Positions 20,375 to 30,160 of a DNA stretch of 64,000 nucleotides are shown in pieces. Location: the NCBI GenBank assembly GCA_963749145.1, contig CAVVLN010000001.1, positions 1 to 64,000 on the forward strand. Reading direction: 5' to 3'. Each line of letters opens with the position of its first letter. Positions within the stretch are counted from its first letter, which is position 1. The translations under genes were made by a program, and so were the position numbers. The stretch comes from JASHPR01 sp963749145 (GTDB taxonomy: Bacteria > Actinomycetota > Actinomycetes > Streptosporangiales > Streptosporangiaceae). The notes beneath the pieces were generated by a model. The model was not told where the DNA came from and did no database searches. It was given only the letters and a program-made list of their open reading frames with translations.

Positions 20375-20965
20375 ATGTTCAATGAGGCGCATGTCAGCCT
20401 GGCCGGCTACGTGGCCGGCGAGCCCAGCTACGCGAGGGTCGGCAAGAACAAGACCCCGAGGCTCGCGCTGCGCGTGTCCTGGACGAACCGGCGGCGGGAC
20501 TCGGCCACCGGCGAATGGGTGGACGGCAACAGGTCGTTCGTCAACGTGGTCTGCTGGCGTCAGCTCGCTGAGAACGCGTCCATCTGCCTGCGCCGGGGCG
20601 ACCCGGTGGTGGTCAAGGGGCGGCTGGACGTCCGCACGTTCATGGGGCGGGACGGGCAGCGCAAGACCGCGGTCGACGTCGAGGCCTATGCGCTCGGGCC
20701 GGACCTGAACCGCGGCGTGGCCGGCTTCCGGCGGGTCTGGCCGCCGTCGGGCAAGACGGCCGAGCAGCAGGCGGCCGAGTCCGCGGCCGGGGTCCCGGCG
20801 TACGACGACGAGGCGGCGCTGACCGCCGAGACCGCCGGGCTGCCGGACGGCGGAGCGGTCGGCGCGGCCGCAGCCGCGGCGGACGCGGCCGACGAGGAGA
20901 TCTTCGACGACAGCGCCGTCGACGCGCTGGCGGAGGAAACGGGCAGTCTCACGGCTCCGTTCTGA
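20375..20965 (+). CDS. ssb: Single-stranded DNA-binding protein
   Basis: 196-aa OB-fold protein. The N-terminal ~115 residues carry the SSB core (VSLAGYVAGEPSY, FVNVVCWRQLAENASICLRRGDPVVVKGRL). The C-terminal part is acidic and Ala-rich and ends SLTAPF rather than the classical acidic DDDIPF tip, so partner recruitment may differ; this resembles a second actinobacterial SSB paralogue rather than the essential ssb beside rpsF/rpsR. GGAGGAA at 20364-20370 sets ATG 20375. It is followed closely by ettA. Confidence 0.88.
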   Translation: MFNEAHVSLAGYVAGEPSYARVGKNKTPRLALRVSWTNRRRDSATGEWVDGNRSFVNVVCWRQLAENASICLRRGDPVVVKGRLDVRTFMGRDGQRKTAVDVEAYALGPDLNRGVAGFRRVWPPSGKTAEQQAAESAAGVPAYDDEAALTAETAGLPDGGAVGAAAAAADAADEEIFDDSAVDALAEETGSLTAPF

Positions 20966-20995
20966 CCGGGCCCCGGCTGGCCGTACCCTGAAGAC

Positions 20996-22660
<1,665 letters not shown>

Positions 22661-22674
22661 CCGGCGGCGGGGGT

Positions 22675-23130
22675 TCAGGCCGGGGCCAGGCCCAGGTCCG
22701 GGCCGCTGCCCGCCTGCCCGGCTTGCGGTGCCCCGGAAGGCTGGGCCGGCTGGTTGACCAGGCTGTGCGCGGCCATCACCAGGTAATCCCAGAGCTGGGC
22801 GTCCCGGACCGGGTCCAGCGAAAGCTCGTCGAGCGCGGTGCGCATGTGCCGTAGCCAGGCGTCGCGCTCGGCCTCCCCGATCGCGAAGTGCGCGTGCCGC
22901 ATCCGCAGCCGGGGGTGACCGCGCTGCTCGCTGTAGGTGCCGGGCCCGCCCCAGTACTGGATCAGGAACAGCCGCAGGTGTTCCTCGGCCGGGCCGAGGT
23001 CCCGGCTGGGGTACACCGGCCGGAGCGCGGGGTCCTTCGCCACCTCCTGGTAGAACCGGTGCACCAGCTGGCGGAAGGTCTCCTCGCCGCCCACGGCCTC
23101 GTAGAAGCTCATCTCGGTCGTCTCGTTCAT
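22675..23130 (-). CDS. glbO: Group II truncated haemoglobin
   Basis: 151-aa 2-on-2 globin. FYEAVGGEETFRQLVHRFY begins the fold, then YPSRDLGPAEEHLRLFLIQYWGGP (CD/E region), the proximal His in LRMRHAHFAI, and the group II Trp in DAWLRHM. These haem proteins bind O2/NO and are linked to oxygen supply or NO defence. ATG 23130 is used. It carries a ~25-residue Pro/Gly-rich tail. It is convergent with ettA (14 bases apart) and lies just downstream of an mscS gene on the same strand. Confidence 0.92.
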   Translation of the reverse strand: MNETTEMSFYEAVGGEETFRQLVHRFYQEVAKDPALRPVYPSRDLGPAEEHLRLFLIQYWGGPGTYSEQRGHPRLRMRHAHFAIGEAERDAWLRHMRTALDELSLDPVRDAQLWDYLVMAAHSLVNQPAQPSGAPQAGQAGSGPDLGLAPA

Positions 23131-23159
23131 CGCGGAATCAGGGTAGCCGCCGCGGGCGC

Positions 23160-24179
23160 CTAATCCGGCAGGACGCGGGTGGCGGCCGGGACGCGGGCGG
23201 CGGCGCCGGCCAGGGAGCCGTTCGCGTCCAGCGCGGTCTTCAGCCGCTCGGTCAGCTCGCGCTGGACCTCCCACTGCCGCAGCGGCAGGGTCCGGGCCGT
23301 GACCCGCATCAGCACGGCCTCGCTGGACAGCGCCTGCACCCCCCACACCTCGGGCTCCTCGAGGATGATCTCGTGCCAGGCGGGCTCCTGCCACATGGCT
23401 TCGGCCGTCCGCGTCATCATCTGGCGTACCCGGGGGATGTCACGGGAATAGGGGACGGGGAAGTCGACGACCGCCCGGGCCCAGCCCTGGGATTCGTTGC
23501 CCGCCTTCTTGATCGTGCCATTGCGGATATGCCAGACGATGCCATTCACGTCCCGCAGCCGGGTGATGCGCAGGCTCACCCCCTCGACCGTTCCGGTCGT
23601 GGTTTCAACGCTGATGACGTCGCCCACCCCGTACTGGTCCTCGAGCAGCATGAAGATCCCGGCCAGGAAGTCCTGCACCAGGTTCTGGGCGCCGAACCCG
23701 ATGGCCACGCCGAGGACCGCGGTGCTGGCCAGCAGCGGCGCCAGGTTCAGCCCCATGTCGCCGAGGATGATGACCGCCGCGATGCCGAAGATCGCCAGCG
23801 ACGCCGCGTTGCTCAGGATCGCGCCGAGCGCACTCGCCCGCTGCTGCCGCCGCTCCCGGAACAGCCGGGCGTGCGCCCGGTCGCCGCCGTCGCCGGTGTC
23901 CCTGGTGGCGCGGGCCGTGATCCGGCCGATGGCCCGGTGCGCGATCAGCCGCAGCACCAGGGCGATCAGCACCACGTAGCCGATCCGGATCGCCAGCTGG
24001 GCCGGCCCGGCGAAGTAAACCGTGGTCAGCTCGGCTGCCCGGGTGCTGTGCGTGACGTCCCAGACCAGCCGGCAGGCGATGCCCGGGTCCTGGGTCCGCC
24101 CGCACGCCGCGAACAGCGTGTCGGCCGAGGCCGGGGCGGTCGGGGTTCCGGGCCCCGCGGCAGGCACCTGGGGGTGCAC
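23160..24179 (-). CDS. MscS-family mechanosensitive channel
   Basis: 339-aa small-conductance channel that releases solutes on hypo-osmotic shock. The pore-lining helix and beta domain are clear: AVLGVAIGFGAQNLVQDFLA, then LLEDQYGVGDVISVE and VEGVSLRITRLRD. Three transmembrane helices precede this (AIRIGYVVLIALVLRLIA, ASLAIFGIAAVIILGDMGL). The start is GTG 24179 because AAGGGAGG lies 5-6 bases upstream; longer ATG starts at 24212 and 24287 have none. It is divergent from an XRE-type regulator. Confidence 0.92.
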   Translation of the reverse strand: MHPQVPAAGPGTPTAPASADTLFAACGRTQDPGIACRLVWDVTHSTRAAELTTVYFAGPAQLAIRIGYVVLIALVLRLIAHRAIGRITARATRDTGDGGDRAHARLFRERRQQRASALGAILSNAASLAIFGIAAVIILGDMGLNLAPLLASTAVLGVAIGFGAQNLVQDFLAGIFMLLEDQYGVGDVISVETTTGTVEGVSLRITRLRDVNGIVWHIRNGTIKKAGNESQGWARAVVDFPVPYSRDIPRVRQMMTRTAEAMWQEPAWHEIILEEPEVWGVQALSSEAVLMRVTARTLPLRQWEVQRELTERLKTALDANGSLAGAAARVPAATRVLPD

Positions 24180-24325
24180 GACGACCTCCCTTCGGTAGAC
24201 AGCGCCTCCCATAGTCGCCGGCCGGGCGGGGTGGCCGAGGCCGGACGCCGGCGGTCCCGGGGGGACGATCCGGAAACTACCGGCCACTTATATCGACGTA
24301 AAGCGATTGCTAAGTTACTATGCGT

Positions 24326-24331
24326 TATAAT
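24326..24331 (+). promoter_or_regulatory. Candidate -10 element
   Basis: TATAAT in an unusually AT-rich stretch (24285-24335) 30 bases before the XRE-type gene. The best -35-like hexamer (TTGCTA, 24307-24312) is only 13 bases away, so the promoter assignment is tentative. Confidence 0.35.
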
Positions 24332-24359
24332 AATGGCCGGGGTGCTGGGGGGAGCCAGG

Positions 24360-25972
24360 ATGCCAGGACATCACCGCGGATTAGCCGCCGCCCGCGAGTC
24401 TGGGCCGGAGCGGGGCCCGGCGGTGGTGCCGCTCACCGCGCGCCGCGAGGTGCCCCTGGCCCGTCAGGTCAGGGCCCGCGAGCTCGTGACCGGCTCGGCG
24501 CCGGACACGATCGCGGCCCGGATCAACGCCGAGTGCGGCCCGGCCTACGGCACCAGCATGATCCGGGCCTACCGCCTGGCGCTGGGGATCGCGCTCGCCG
24601 ACGTGGTAGCCCAGGTCAAGGCGTGGTATCAGGCCGAGGGCCGCAAGCCGCCGCGGTTCAGCGAGACGCTGCTGTCGGCCTACGAGAGCGGCCAGAAGCG
24701 GCCGGGCCCCGAGTACCTGCACTACCTGTGCGCCGTGTACCGGGCCAACCCGCAGGACCTGGGCTACCCGGGGCCGTGCCTGTGCGGCGGCGATCACCGC
24801 CCGGCGGGCCGCGAGCCGTCGGCGACCGGGCTGGCGCCCGGCCCGGCGCCCCCGCTCGGGCGGGCGTCCCGCCCGCCGCCCCGGCCTCGCCGGGTGCCAG
24901 CCGGCCGGGACGCGCCCGGCCCGGCCGACGAGCCCGATGACGATGTGCTGCGCGGCATGCTGCTGCGCCTGCAGGCCGACTCCGGCGCGGCAGCGGACGG
25001 CGCGTTCTTCGGCGCCGCCGACCGGATCCGGCGGCGGATGGACGATGCGCTGCTGGCCGGCCGGGTGTCGGCCACGGTGATCGACCGCTGGGAGGAGGAC
25101 GCGGCGGGCTACGCCCGGCAGTACATGACCGCGCCGCCGTTGCAGCTGCTCTGCGACACGCTGCTCGACTTCGGTGACATCCGCCGGGTGTGCGCCGAGC
25201 GCCAGCCGGTCGAGTCGGCCGAGCGGCTCTGCCGCCTGGCCGGCCGGCTCGCCGGGCTGGCCGGGATCATCATGATCGACCTCGGCGACCCGCGGCTGGC
25301 CCGGTCGTTCTTCCGCACCGCGCGCACCGCGGTGGACGAGACCGGGGACCGCGGGCTGCGCGCCTGGGTCGCCGCCCGCGAGGCGCTGGTCCCGCTCTAC
25401 TACGGCGAGCCCGAGGAGGCCCTGGCGCTGGCGGGCTCCGCGATCGGCCTGGCCGGGCGCAACCCCAGCGCGGCCGGCGCCATGGCCCCGGCTCTGGCGG
25501 CCCGGGCCCTGGCCCGGATGGGCGGCCGCGGCCGACGCGATGCCCTGGACCAGGTCATGCGAATGCTCGACCGGGCGCACGAGGTGCTGGACGACCTGGC
25601 CGACCCGGACCGGGCCGACACCGCGTTCGGCTATACCGAACGCCAGCTGCACTTCCACGAGGGGGACGCGCTGCTGGCGCTGGGCGACTGCCAGCGGGCC
25701 GGGCGGGCGTTCGCGCAGGCCTGGCGGCGGTACGGGCCCGGGGAGTTCCTCGACCGGACGCTCATCACCCTGGGCCAGGCCCGGTGCCTGCTGGAGTCGG
25801 GCGAGCCAGAGCAGGCGCTCCGGCTGAGCCGGGACGTGCTGCTCAGCCGGCCCGCGAGCAGCGCCCGCCGATCGTGGTCCGGGCCGCCCGGCAGCTGGGC
25901 CGGGCGGCCGCGGCCCGTCACGCCGCGCTCCCCGCGGTGCGGGAGTACCGCGACGCGCTGCTCACCGGCTGA
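24360..25972 (+). CDS. XRE-family regulator with TPR-like sensor region (C-terminal frameshift)
   Basis: About 536 aa. The N-terminal HTH region (IRAYRLALGIALADVVAQVK, then SAYESGQKRPGPEYLHYLC) resembles the XRE domain of large Streptomyces-type regulators. Residues from ~190 form helical repeats (LARSFFRTARTAVDETGDRG, ALALAGSAIGLAGRN) likely to sense a peptide or metabolite. GGGGGAG just ahead of ATG 24360 decides the start. The frame changes near 25855, recovering REQRPPIVVRAARQLG to the stop at 25972. The region upstream is AT-rich, with TATAAT at 24326-24331. Confidence 0.75.
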
Positions 25973-25974
25973 GA

Positions 25975-26060
25975 CCGGTCAGCGCTGGGGCTGGTCACCG
26001 CCTGGGCTGGTCAGCGTCTGGGGCTGGTCACCGCCTGGGGCTGGTCACCGCCTGGGCCTG
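25975..26060. repeat. 17-18-bp tandem repeat between convergent genes
   Basis: About five to six copies of a GGGGCTGGTCACCGCCTG-like unit fill the gap between the XRE-type regulator and the prolyl oligopeptidase. Non-coding; no clear terminator hairpin stands out. Confidence 0.75.
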
Positions 26061-26061
26061 G

Positions 26062-28164
26062 TCACCGCCCGAGGCCGACCTGGCGGCCGAGGAAGGCGAG
26101 CATGTCCGCGGCCAGGGACGCCGTCCGGCTGACCGCGCGGGCCCCGTGCCCGACATCGGACTCCCGCCGCAGCAGGATCGGGCGCTGCGGCCACCGGGCG
26201 GACGTGGCGTGCTGCAGCGCGGCGCACATCTTGCGCGCGTGCATCGGGTCCACCCGGGTATCGCCGTCGAAGACCGTGAACAGGACCGCCGGGTAGTCGG
26301 TCCCGTCGCGCACGTGATGGTAAGGCGAGTAGGACAGCAGCCAGCCGAGTTGCTCGGGGTCGGCGGCGGTCCCGTACTCGTCGTTCCAGGTCTCGCCCAG
26401 CCCGAACCGCTCGTACCGCACCATGTCCAGCAGCGGAGCCGAGCAGACCGCCGCCGCGTACAGGTCGGGCCGCTGAGTGATCGCGGCGCCGACGAGCAGC
26501 CCGCCGTTGGAGCCGCCCGAGATGGCCAGCTGGTCGCGCGTGGTCCAGCCGTCGGCGATCAGCTTCTCGGCGGCGGCATGGAAGTCGTCGAACACGTTCT
26601 GCTTGCGGGCGCGCTGGCCGGCCCGGTGCCACTCCTCGCCCTCCTCGCCCCCGCCGCGTAGCGAGGCGATGGCATAGACGCCCCCGCGCTCGACCCAGGC
26701 CAGGATCGAGGCGGCGTAGCCGGGCTGCATGCTGATGCCGAACCCCCCGTATCCGTACAGGATCGTCGGCCGCGGCGCCCGGCCCCTGTCTGGGGCGGGC
26801 TCGCCGGCCGCCATCACCAGCATGCGGACCTGCGTACCGTCCCGGGACGCATAGGTGACCTGGCGGGTGGTGACCTCCGGGATGGCGACGTGCCCGGGGG
26901 AGCGCTCCCACGTCTGCGTCTCGCCGGTGCGCGCGTCATAGCGCAGCACCAGCGGCGGGGTGGAGTTGTCGGTGTAGCCGAACCACACCTCGTGCCCGCC
27001 TTCCGGCCGCTCGCTCAGGCCGCCGATCGTGCCCAGGCCGGGCAGCGGCACCGAGCCGGCCCGTTTTCCGGTGGCCAGGTCGTGCACGCTGATCTCGGCT
27101 AGCGCGTGCCTGGTCCAGGAGGCGAGCAGCACCGGCCGGCCCAGCTCCGGGCCGTCCAGTATGGCGAACCCCGCCAGCACCGCCTCCGGATCCTGCGGGA
27201 CCAGGTCGTGCCAGTGACCGTAGCCGGGCTCGGCCGGGTCCGTCACCGCGAGCCTGCCCCGGGGTGCGTCCCGGTCGGTCCACAGGTACAGCCGGCCGTC
27301 CCGGCCGACCCGGGCGCCGGTCTGGGCGTCGACTCCCTGCTGCACCACCTGCAGGTCCGGCGCTGACTCCGGCGTCGCCGTCAGATCGGCGATCCACAGG
27401 TCGTTGCGCGGCGCGGTGCCCGCGGCGGCGCCGATGATCAGCCACCGGCCGTCCCGGCTGACCGAGACCGAGTAGTAGTTGGTCTTGCTCATGCCGGAGC
27501 CGAAGACCATGACATCGTCCCGCGCCGGGCTGCCCACCTGGTGCAGGTAGACCCGCCGGTGATACTGGGCCTCGCCGTCGGGCACCTCATCCGGGGGGAG
27601 CCTGCGGCTGTAGTAGAAGGCCTTACCGCCCGGCAGCCACGCCACCTCCGTGTACCGGCAGCGATCGATCGGGCCATCGACATCCTCGCCGGTCACGACA
27701 TCCATGACTCGCAGCAGCGACTCCTCGTCGCCGCCCTGGGACAACTGGTAGGCGAGCAGGCGGCCGTCCTGGTCGGGCTGCCAGGCATCCAGCGTGGTCG
27801 TGCCGGTCTTGTCGATCGCCACCGGATCGATCAGCACCCGCTCGCCCTCGGCCGGCGCGGCGGTGTAGAGCACGGCGTGCTCCTGCCCGGCGGCGCGCCG
27901 GGTGAAGAAGCTCCGCTCGCCCCGCCAGGTCGGCGCACCGACAAAACCGGCTTCGAGCAGTTCGGTGACCCGCGCGGCCAGCGCCTCGCGGTCACCCAGC
28001 GACGCCATGTACTCGGTCAGCAGCGCGTCCTGCGCGGCTAGCCAGGCTTTCGTCTCCTCGCCGCCGGCGTCCTCGAGCCAGCGGTAAGGGTCGGCGATCA
28101 AGTGCCCGTGAACCTCCTCGGCGTGTTCCTCGCGGCGCGCCGGTGGATACCCCGCTGCAGTCAT
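26062..28164 (-). CDS. S9-family prolyl oligopeptidase
   Basis: About 700 aa. The N-terminal beta-propeller begins after YPPARREEHAEEVHG and contains DPYRWLED, the usual POP entry motif. The alpha/beta hydrolase domain carries the Ser nucleophile in ISGGSNGGLLVGA, Asp around VFDGDTRVDPMHARKM and His in ESDVGHGAR. It hydrolyses Pro-X bonds in peptides; there is no signal peptide, so it is probably cytoplasmic. ATG 28164 is preferred. Two more in-frame starts (28191, 28227) lie in tandem repeats of the start region. Confidence 0.9.
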   Translation of the reverse strand: MTAAGYPPARREEHAEEVHGHLIADPYRWLEDAGGEETKAWLAAQDALLTEYMASLGDREALAARVTELLEAGFVGAPTWRGERSFFTRRAAGQEHAVLYTAAPAEGERVLIDPVAIDKTGTTTLDAWQPDQDGRLLAYQLSQGGDEESLLRVMDVVTGEDVDGPIDRCRYTEVAWLPGGKAFYYSRRLPPDEVPDGEAQYHRRVYLHQVGSPARDDVMVFGSGMSKTNYYSVSVSRDGRWLIIGAAAGTAPRNDLWIADLTATPESAPDLQVVQQGVDAQTGARVGRDGRLYLWTDRDAPRGRLAVTDPAEPGYGHWHDLVPQDPEAVLAGFAILDGPELGRPVLLASWTRHALAEISVHDLATGKRAGSVPLPGLGTIGGLSERPEGGHEVWFGYTDNSTPPLVLRYDARTGETQTWERSPGHVAIPEVTTRQVTYASRDGTQVRMLVMAAGEPAPDRGRAPRPTILYGYGGFGISMQPGYAASILAWVERGGVYAIASLRGGGEEGEEWHRAGQRARKQNVFDDFHAAAEKLIADGWTTRDQLAISGGSNGGLLVGAAITQRPDLYAAAVCSAPLLDMVRYERFGLGETWNDEYGTAADPEQLGWLLSYSPYHHVRDGTDYPAVLFTVFDGDTRVDPMHARKMCAALQHATSARWPQRPILLRRESDVGHGARAVSRTASLAADMLAFLGRQVGLGR

Positions 28165-28213
28165 CGGCCTGGCCACCCCGTTTACGATCATGGGCCTGGA
28201 TAGCCCCGTTACA
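28144..28213. repeat. Tandem duplication of the peptidase start region
   Basis: Three degenerate ~27-33-base units (each like CCGTTTACGATCATGGGCC) encode RPVTVTGLS, RPMIVNGVA and RPMTAAGYP in the peptidase frame, each offering an ATG or GTG. They leave the true start ambiguous. Confidence 0.55.
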
Positions 28214-28450
28214 GTCACGGGCCGCACTCTACGCGTGCGCGCCTAGGTCACTGGCCGGCCGGTCCTGGTGCTCTTGCCCGGTAACGCGCCCACCGGCGGA
28301 TCGCTTCGACGAGCGGGCTCGACCGGCGCGCCCCACCCACCGGCCTCCCGGCCCGGCTACGCTATTGGAGTTGGCCGACGGGCGATCTGGCAATCACACT
28401 GGTCACGGGTGCCCCGACACTATGGCGGCGCACCTGCCTGGGAGGTGAGA

Positions 28451-28963
28451 GTGCGTCGGGTATTGCTGCTCAATATCACATATGAGCCGCTCACCACGGT
28501 CGGGCTGCACCGCGCCGTGTGCCTAGTGCTCGGCGAGAAGGCTGAGGTCGTTCACGACGACGCCAACGGGGCAGTCCTGCATTCCGCCTCGGTCGTGCTG
28601 GCGACCCCGTCCGTGATCAGGCTCCGGCGCTACATCCGCGTGCCGCACCGCAGCCGCGTGCCGCTGACCAGGGCGGCGCTGATGCGCCGGGACAATTACC
28701 TGTGCGCCTACTGCGGCACCAAGGCCGAGACCATCGACCACGTGATCCCGCGCAGCCGCGGCGGCACCCACGCCTGGGAAAACTGCGTCGCCTCGTGCAT
28801 GCGATGCAATCACCGCAAGGCCGACCGGCTGATCGACGAACTCGGCTGGACGCTGCGCTGCGTGCCAGCGGTACCCCGGGGCGCGCACTGGCGGCTGATC
28901 GGCGCCACGCACGACGGTGACCCGCAATGGGCCGCCTACCTGGCGGAGCCCAGCGCCGCCTGA
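28451..28963 (+). CDS. HNH endonuclease family protein
   Basis: 170-aa protein common in actinomycete chromosomes. The N-terminal part (VLLLNITYEPLTTVGLHRAV) is followed by a zinc-binding HNH core: CAYCG, TIDHVIPRSRGGTHAWENC and ASCMRCNHRKADR, giving the His/Asn/His metal site and paired cysteines. The GTG start at 28451 is set by GGAGG at 28441. Its target is unknown; the wide conservation and lack of a partner methylase argue against a restriction system. Confidence 0.85.
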   Translation: MRRVLLLNITYEPLTTVGLHRAVCLVLGEKAEVVHDDANGAVLHSASVVLATPSVIRLRRYIRVPHRSRVPLTRAALMRRDNYLCAYCGTKAETIDHVIPRSRGGTHAWENCVASCMRCNHRKADRLIDELGWTLRCVPAVPRGAHWRLIGATHDGDPQWAAYLAEPSAA

Positions 28964-28975
28964 GGCCCAGGCCTC

Positions 28976-29080
28976 GCAGCCTTGTCGTCGGCAGAGCCCC
29001 GACTCGGAGCGTTGCCGCCCCGCCAGAGGCCCCCACTCGGGGCCTTGCCGCCGCTAGAGACCCCGATCCGGGATCTTTCG
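28976..29080. repeat. Degenerate ~30-bp repeats forming hairpins; possible terminator
   Basis: Three imperfect units (AGAGCCCCGACTCGG, AGAGGCCCCCACTCGG, AGAGACCCCGATCCGG, each followed by a GCCTTGCCGCC-like segment). The middle one forms a perfect 6-bp stem, GGCCCC-CACTC-GGGGCC, at 29028-29044. Located between the convergent HNH and sigma genes, so a terminator role is plausible, though no T-run follows. Confidence 0.5.
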
Positions 29081-29097
29081 ACATGCGCTGAGGCTAG

Positions 29098-30105
29098 CTA
29101 CCGGCTCGGGAGCGACCGCGGTAGCCCGAACCAGGGGAGGACACTCTTCTCGAAATGGGTCAAGGCGCCGATCCGGTCGCCGGTGAGGGTGAGGACGAAC
29201 AGGCCGGTCCCGTGCCGGATGCCGGTCGGGGCGTGCAGGTAGGCCCCGAACGCCGGCTGGCCATTGGCCCGCGTCGGCACCAGGCCGAACCTCCGGCCCG
29301 CGCCGATGACGCTGGCGAAGAAGCGGCCAACGGCGTCTCGGCCCTCGTATTCGAACGGCATCGGCGGCATGGAGATGAAGACGTCGTCGGTCAGCAGGGC
29401 GAGCAGCGCGTCGAGATCGGCGGACTCGTACGCGCTGACGAACTTCGCCACGATCGCATCCTCGGCGGGTGAGTCGCAGGCGGGAGGCGGTTCGGGGTCG
29501 GCCGTCGGCGGCCATCGGCGCTGCAGGCTGGCGCGCGCCCGTTTGAGGGCGCTGTTGACCGAGTCGACGGTCGAGTCCAGCATGTCGGCCACCTCGCTGG
29601 CGTGAAATCCGAGGACGTCGCGCAAGATCAGCACGGCGAGCTGGCGAGGCGGCAGGACCTGAAGAGCGGTCACGAAGGCCAGGGAGATGGACTCGGTCTG
29701 CTCGTAGCGAGCCTCCGGGCCAAGCGGCACCCCGGCCGCGCCCTGGAGGAGCGCGTCGGGATATGGCTCGAGCCACACGACCTCGCCGAGCCGGGTCGGC
29801 TCGGGCGGTTCAACCTCCGGCACGTTCCACTCCTGGGCGGGTCGCCGACTGGCCGAGCGACGGGCGTTGAGGCATCGGTTGGTGGCGATCCGGTACAGCC
29901 AGGTGCGGAGCGAGGCGCGTCCCTCGAACGCTCCGAGGCCTTGCCAAGCGGCCAGCAGCGTGTCCTGCAGAGCGTCCTCGGCGTCCTGGAAGGATCCGAG
30001 CATCCGGTAGCAGTGCACCTGCAGTTCCCGGCGGTACGGCTCGGTCAGCTCTCGGAACGCGTCGCCATCCCCGGCCCGCGCCCTTGAGATCAGGTCGCCT
30101 GCCAT
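29098..30105 (-). CDS. ECF sigma factor with C-terminal SnoaL-like domain
   Basis: 335-aa sigma-70 factor of the extended ECF type (SigG/SigJ-like). Region 2 is YRRELQVHCYRMLGSFQDAE plus the DTLLAAW helix; region 4 is LPPRQLAVLILRDVLGFHAS plus EVADMLDSTVDSVNSALKRA. The last ~120 residues are a SnoaL/NTF2-like domain (DALLALLTDDVFISMPPMP) that in this class can replace an anti-sigma factor. ATG 30105 is preferred; an in-frame GTG at 30138 is also possible. No anti-sigma gene is adjacent. An IS630-type element ends 56 bases upstream, where the promoter should lie. Confidence 0.87.
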   Translation of the reverse strand: MAGDLISRARAGDGDAFRELTEPYRRELQVHCYRMLGSFQDAEDALQDTLLAAWQGLGAFEGRASLRTWLYRIATNRCLNARRSASRRPAQEWNVPEVEPPEPTRLGEVVWLEPYPDALLQGAAGVPLGPEARYEQTESISLAFVTALQVLPPRQLAVLILRDVLGFHASEVADMLDSTVDSVNSALKRARASLQRRWPPTADPEPPPACDSPAEDAIVAKFVSAYESADLDALLALLTDDVFISMPPMPFEYEGRDAVGRFFASVIGAGRRFGLVPTRANGQPAFGAYLHAPTGIRHGTGLFVLTLTGDRIGALTHFEKSVLPWFGLPRSLPSR

Positions 30106-30160
30106 CAGCCCCACCGTCGCGTCACCTTCTTCCCGCACCTGGCCGCCTCTCCATCTTGCC

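Noticed and set aside
23373..24359. N-terminal extension of the XRE-type regulator back to 23373
   Set aside because: The frame is open but antisense to mscS; a good ribosome-binding site and the HTH domain place the start at 24360.
28451..28963. HNH nuclease as part of a restriction or defence system
   Set aside because: This HNH family is a widespread single chromosomal gene in actinobacteria and no methylase or specificity subunit is adjacent.
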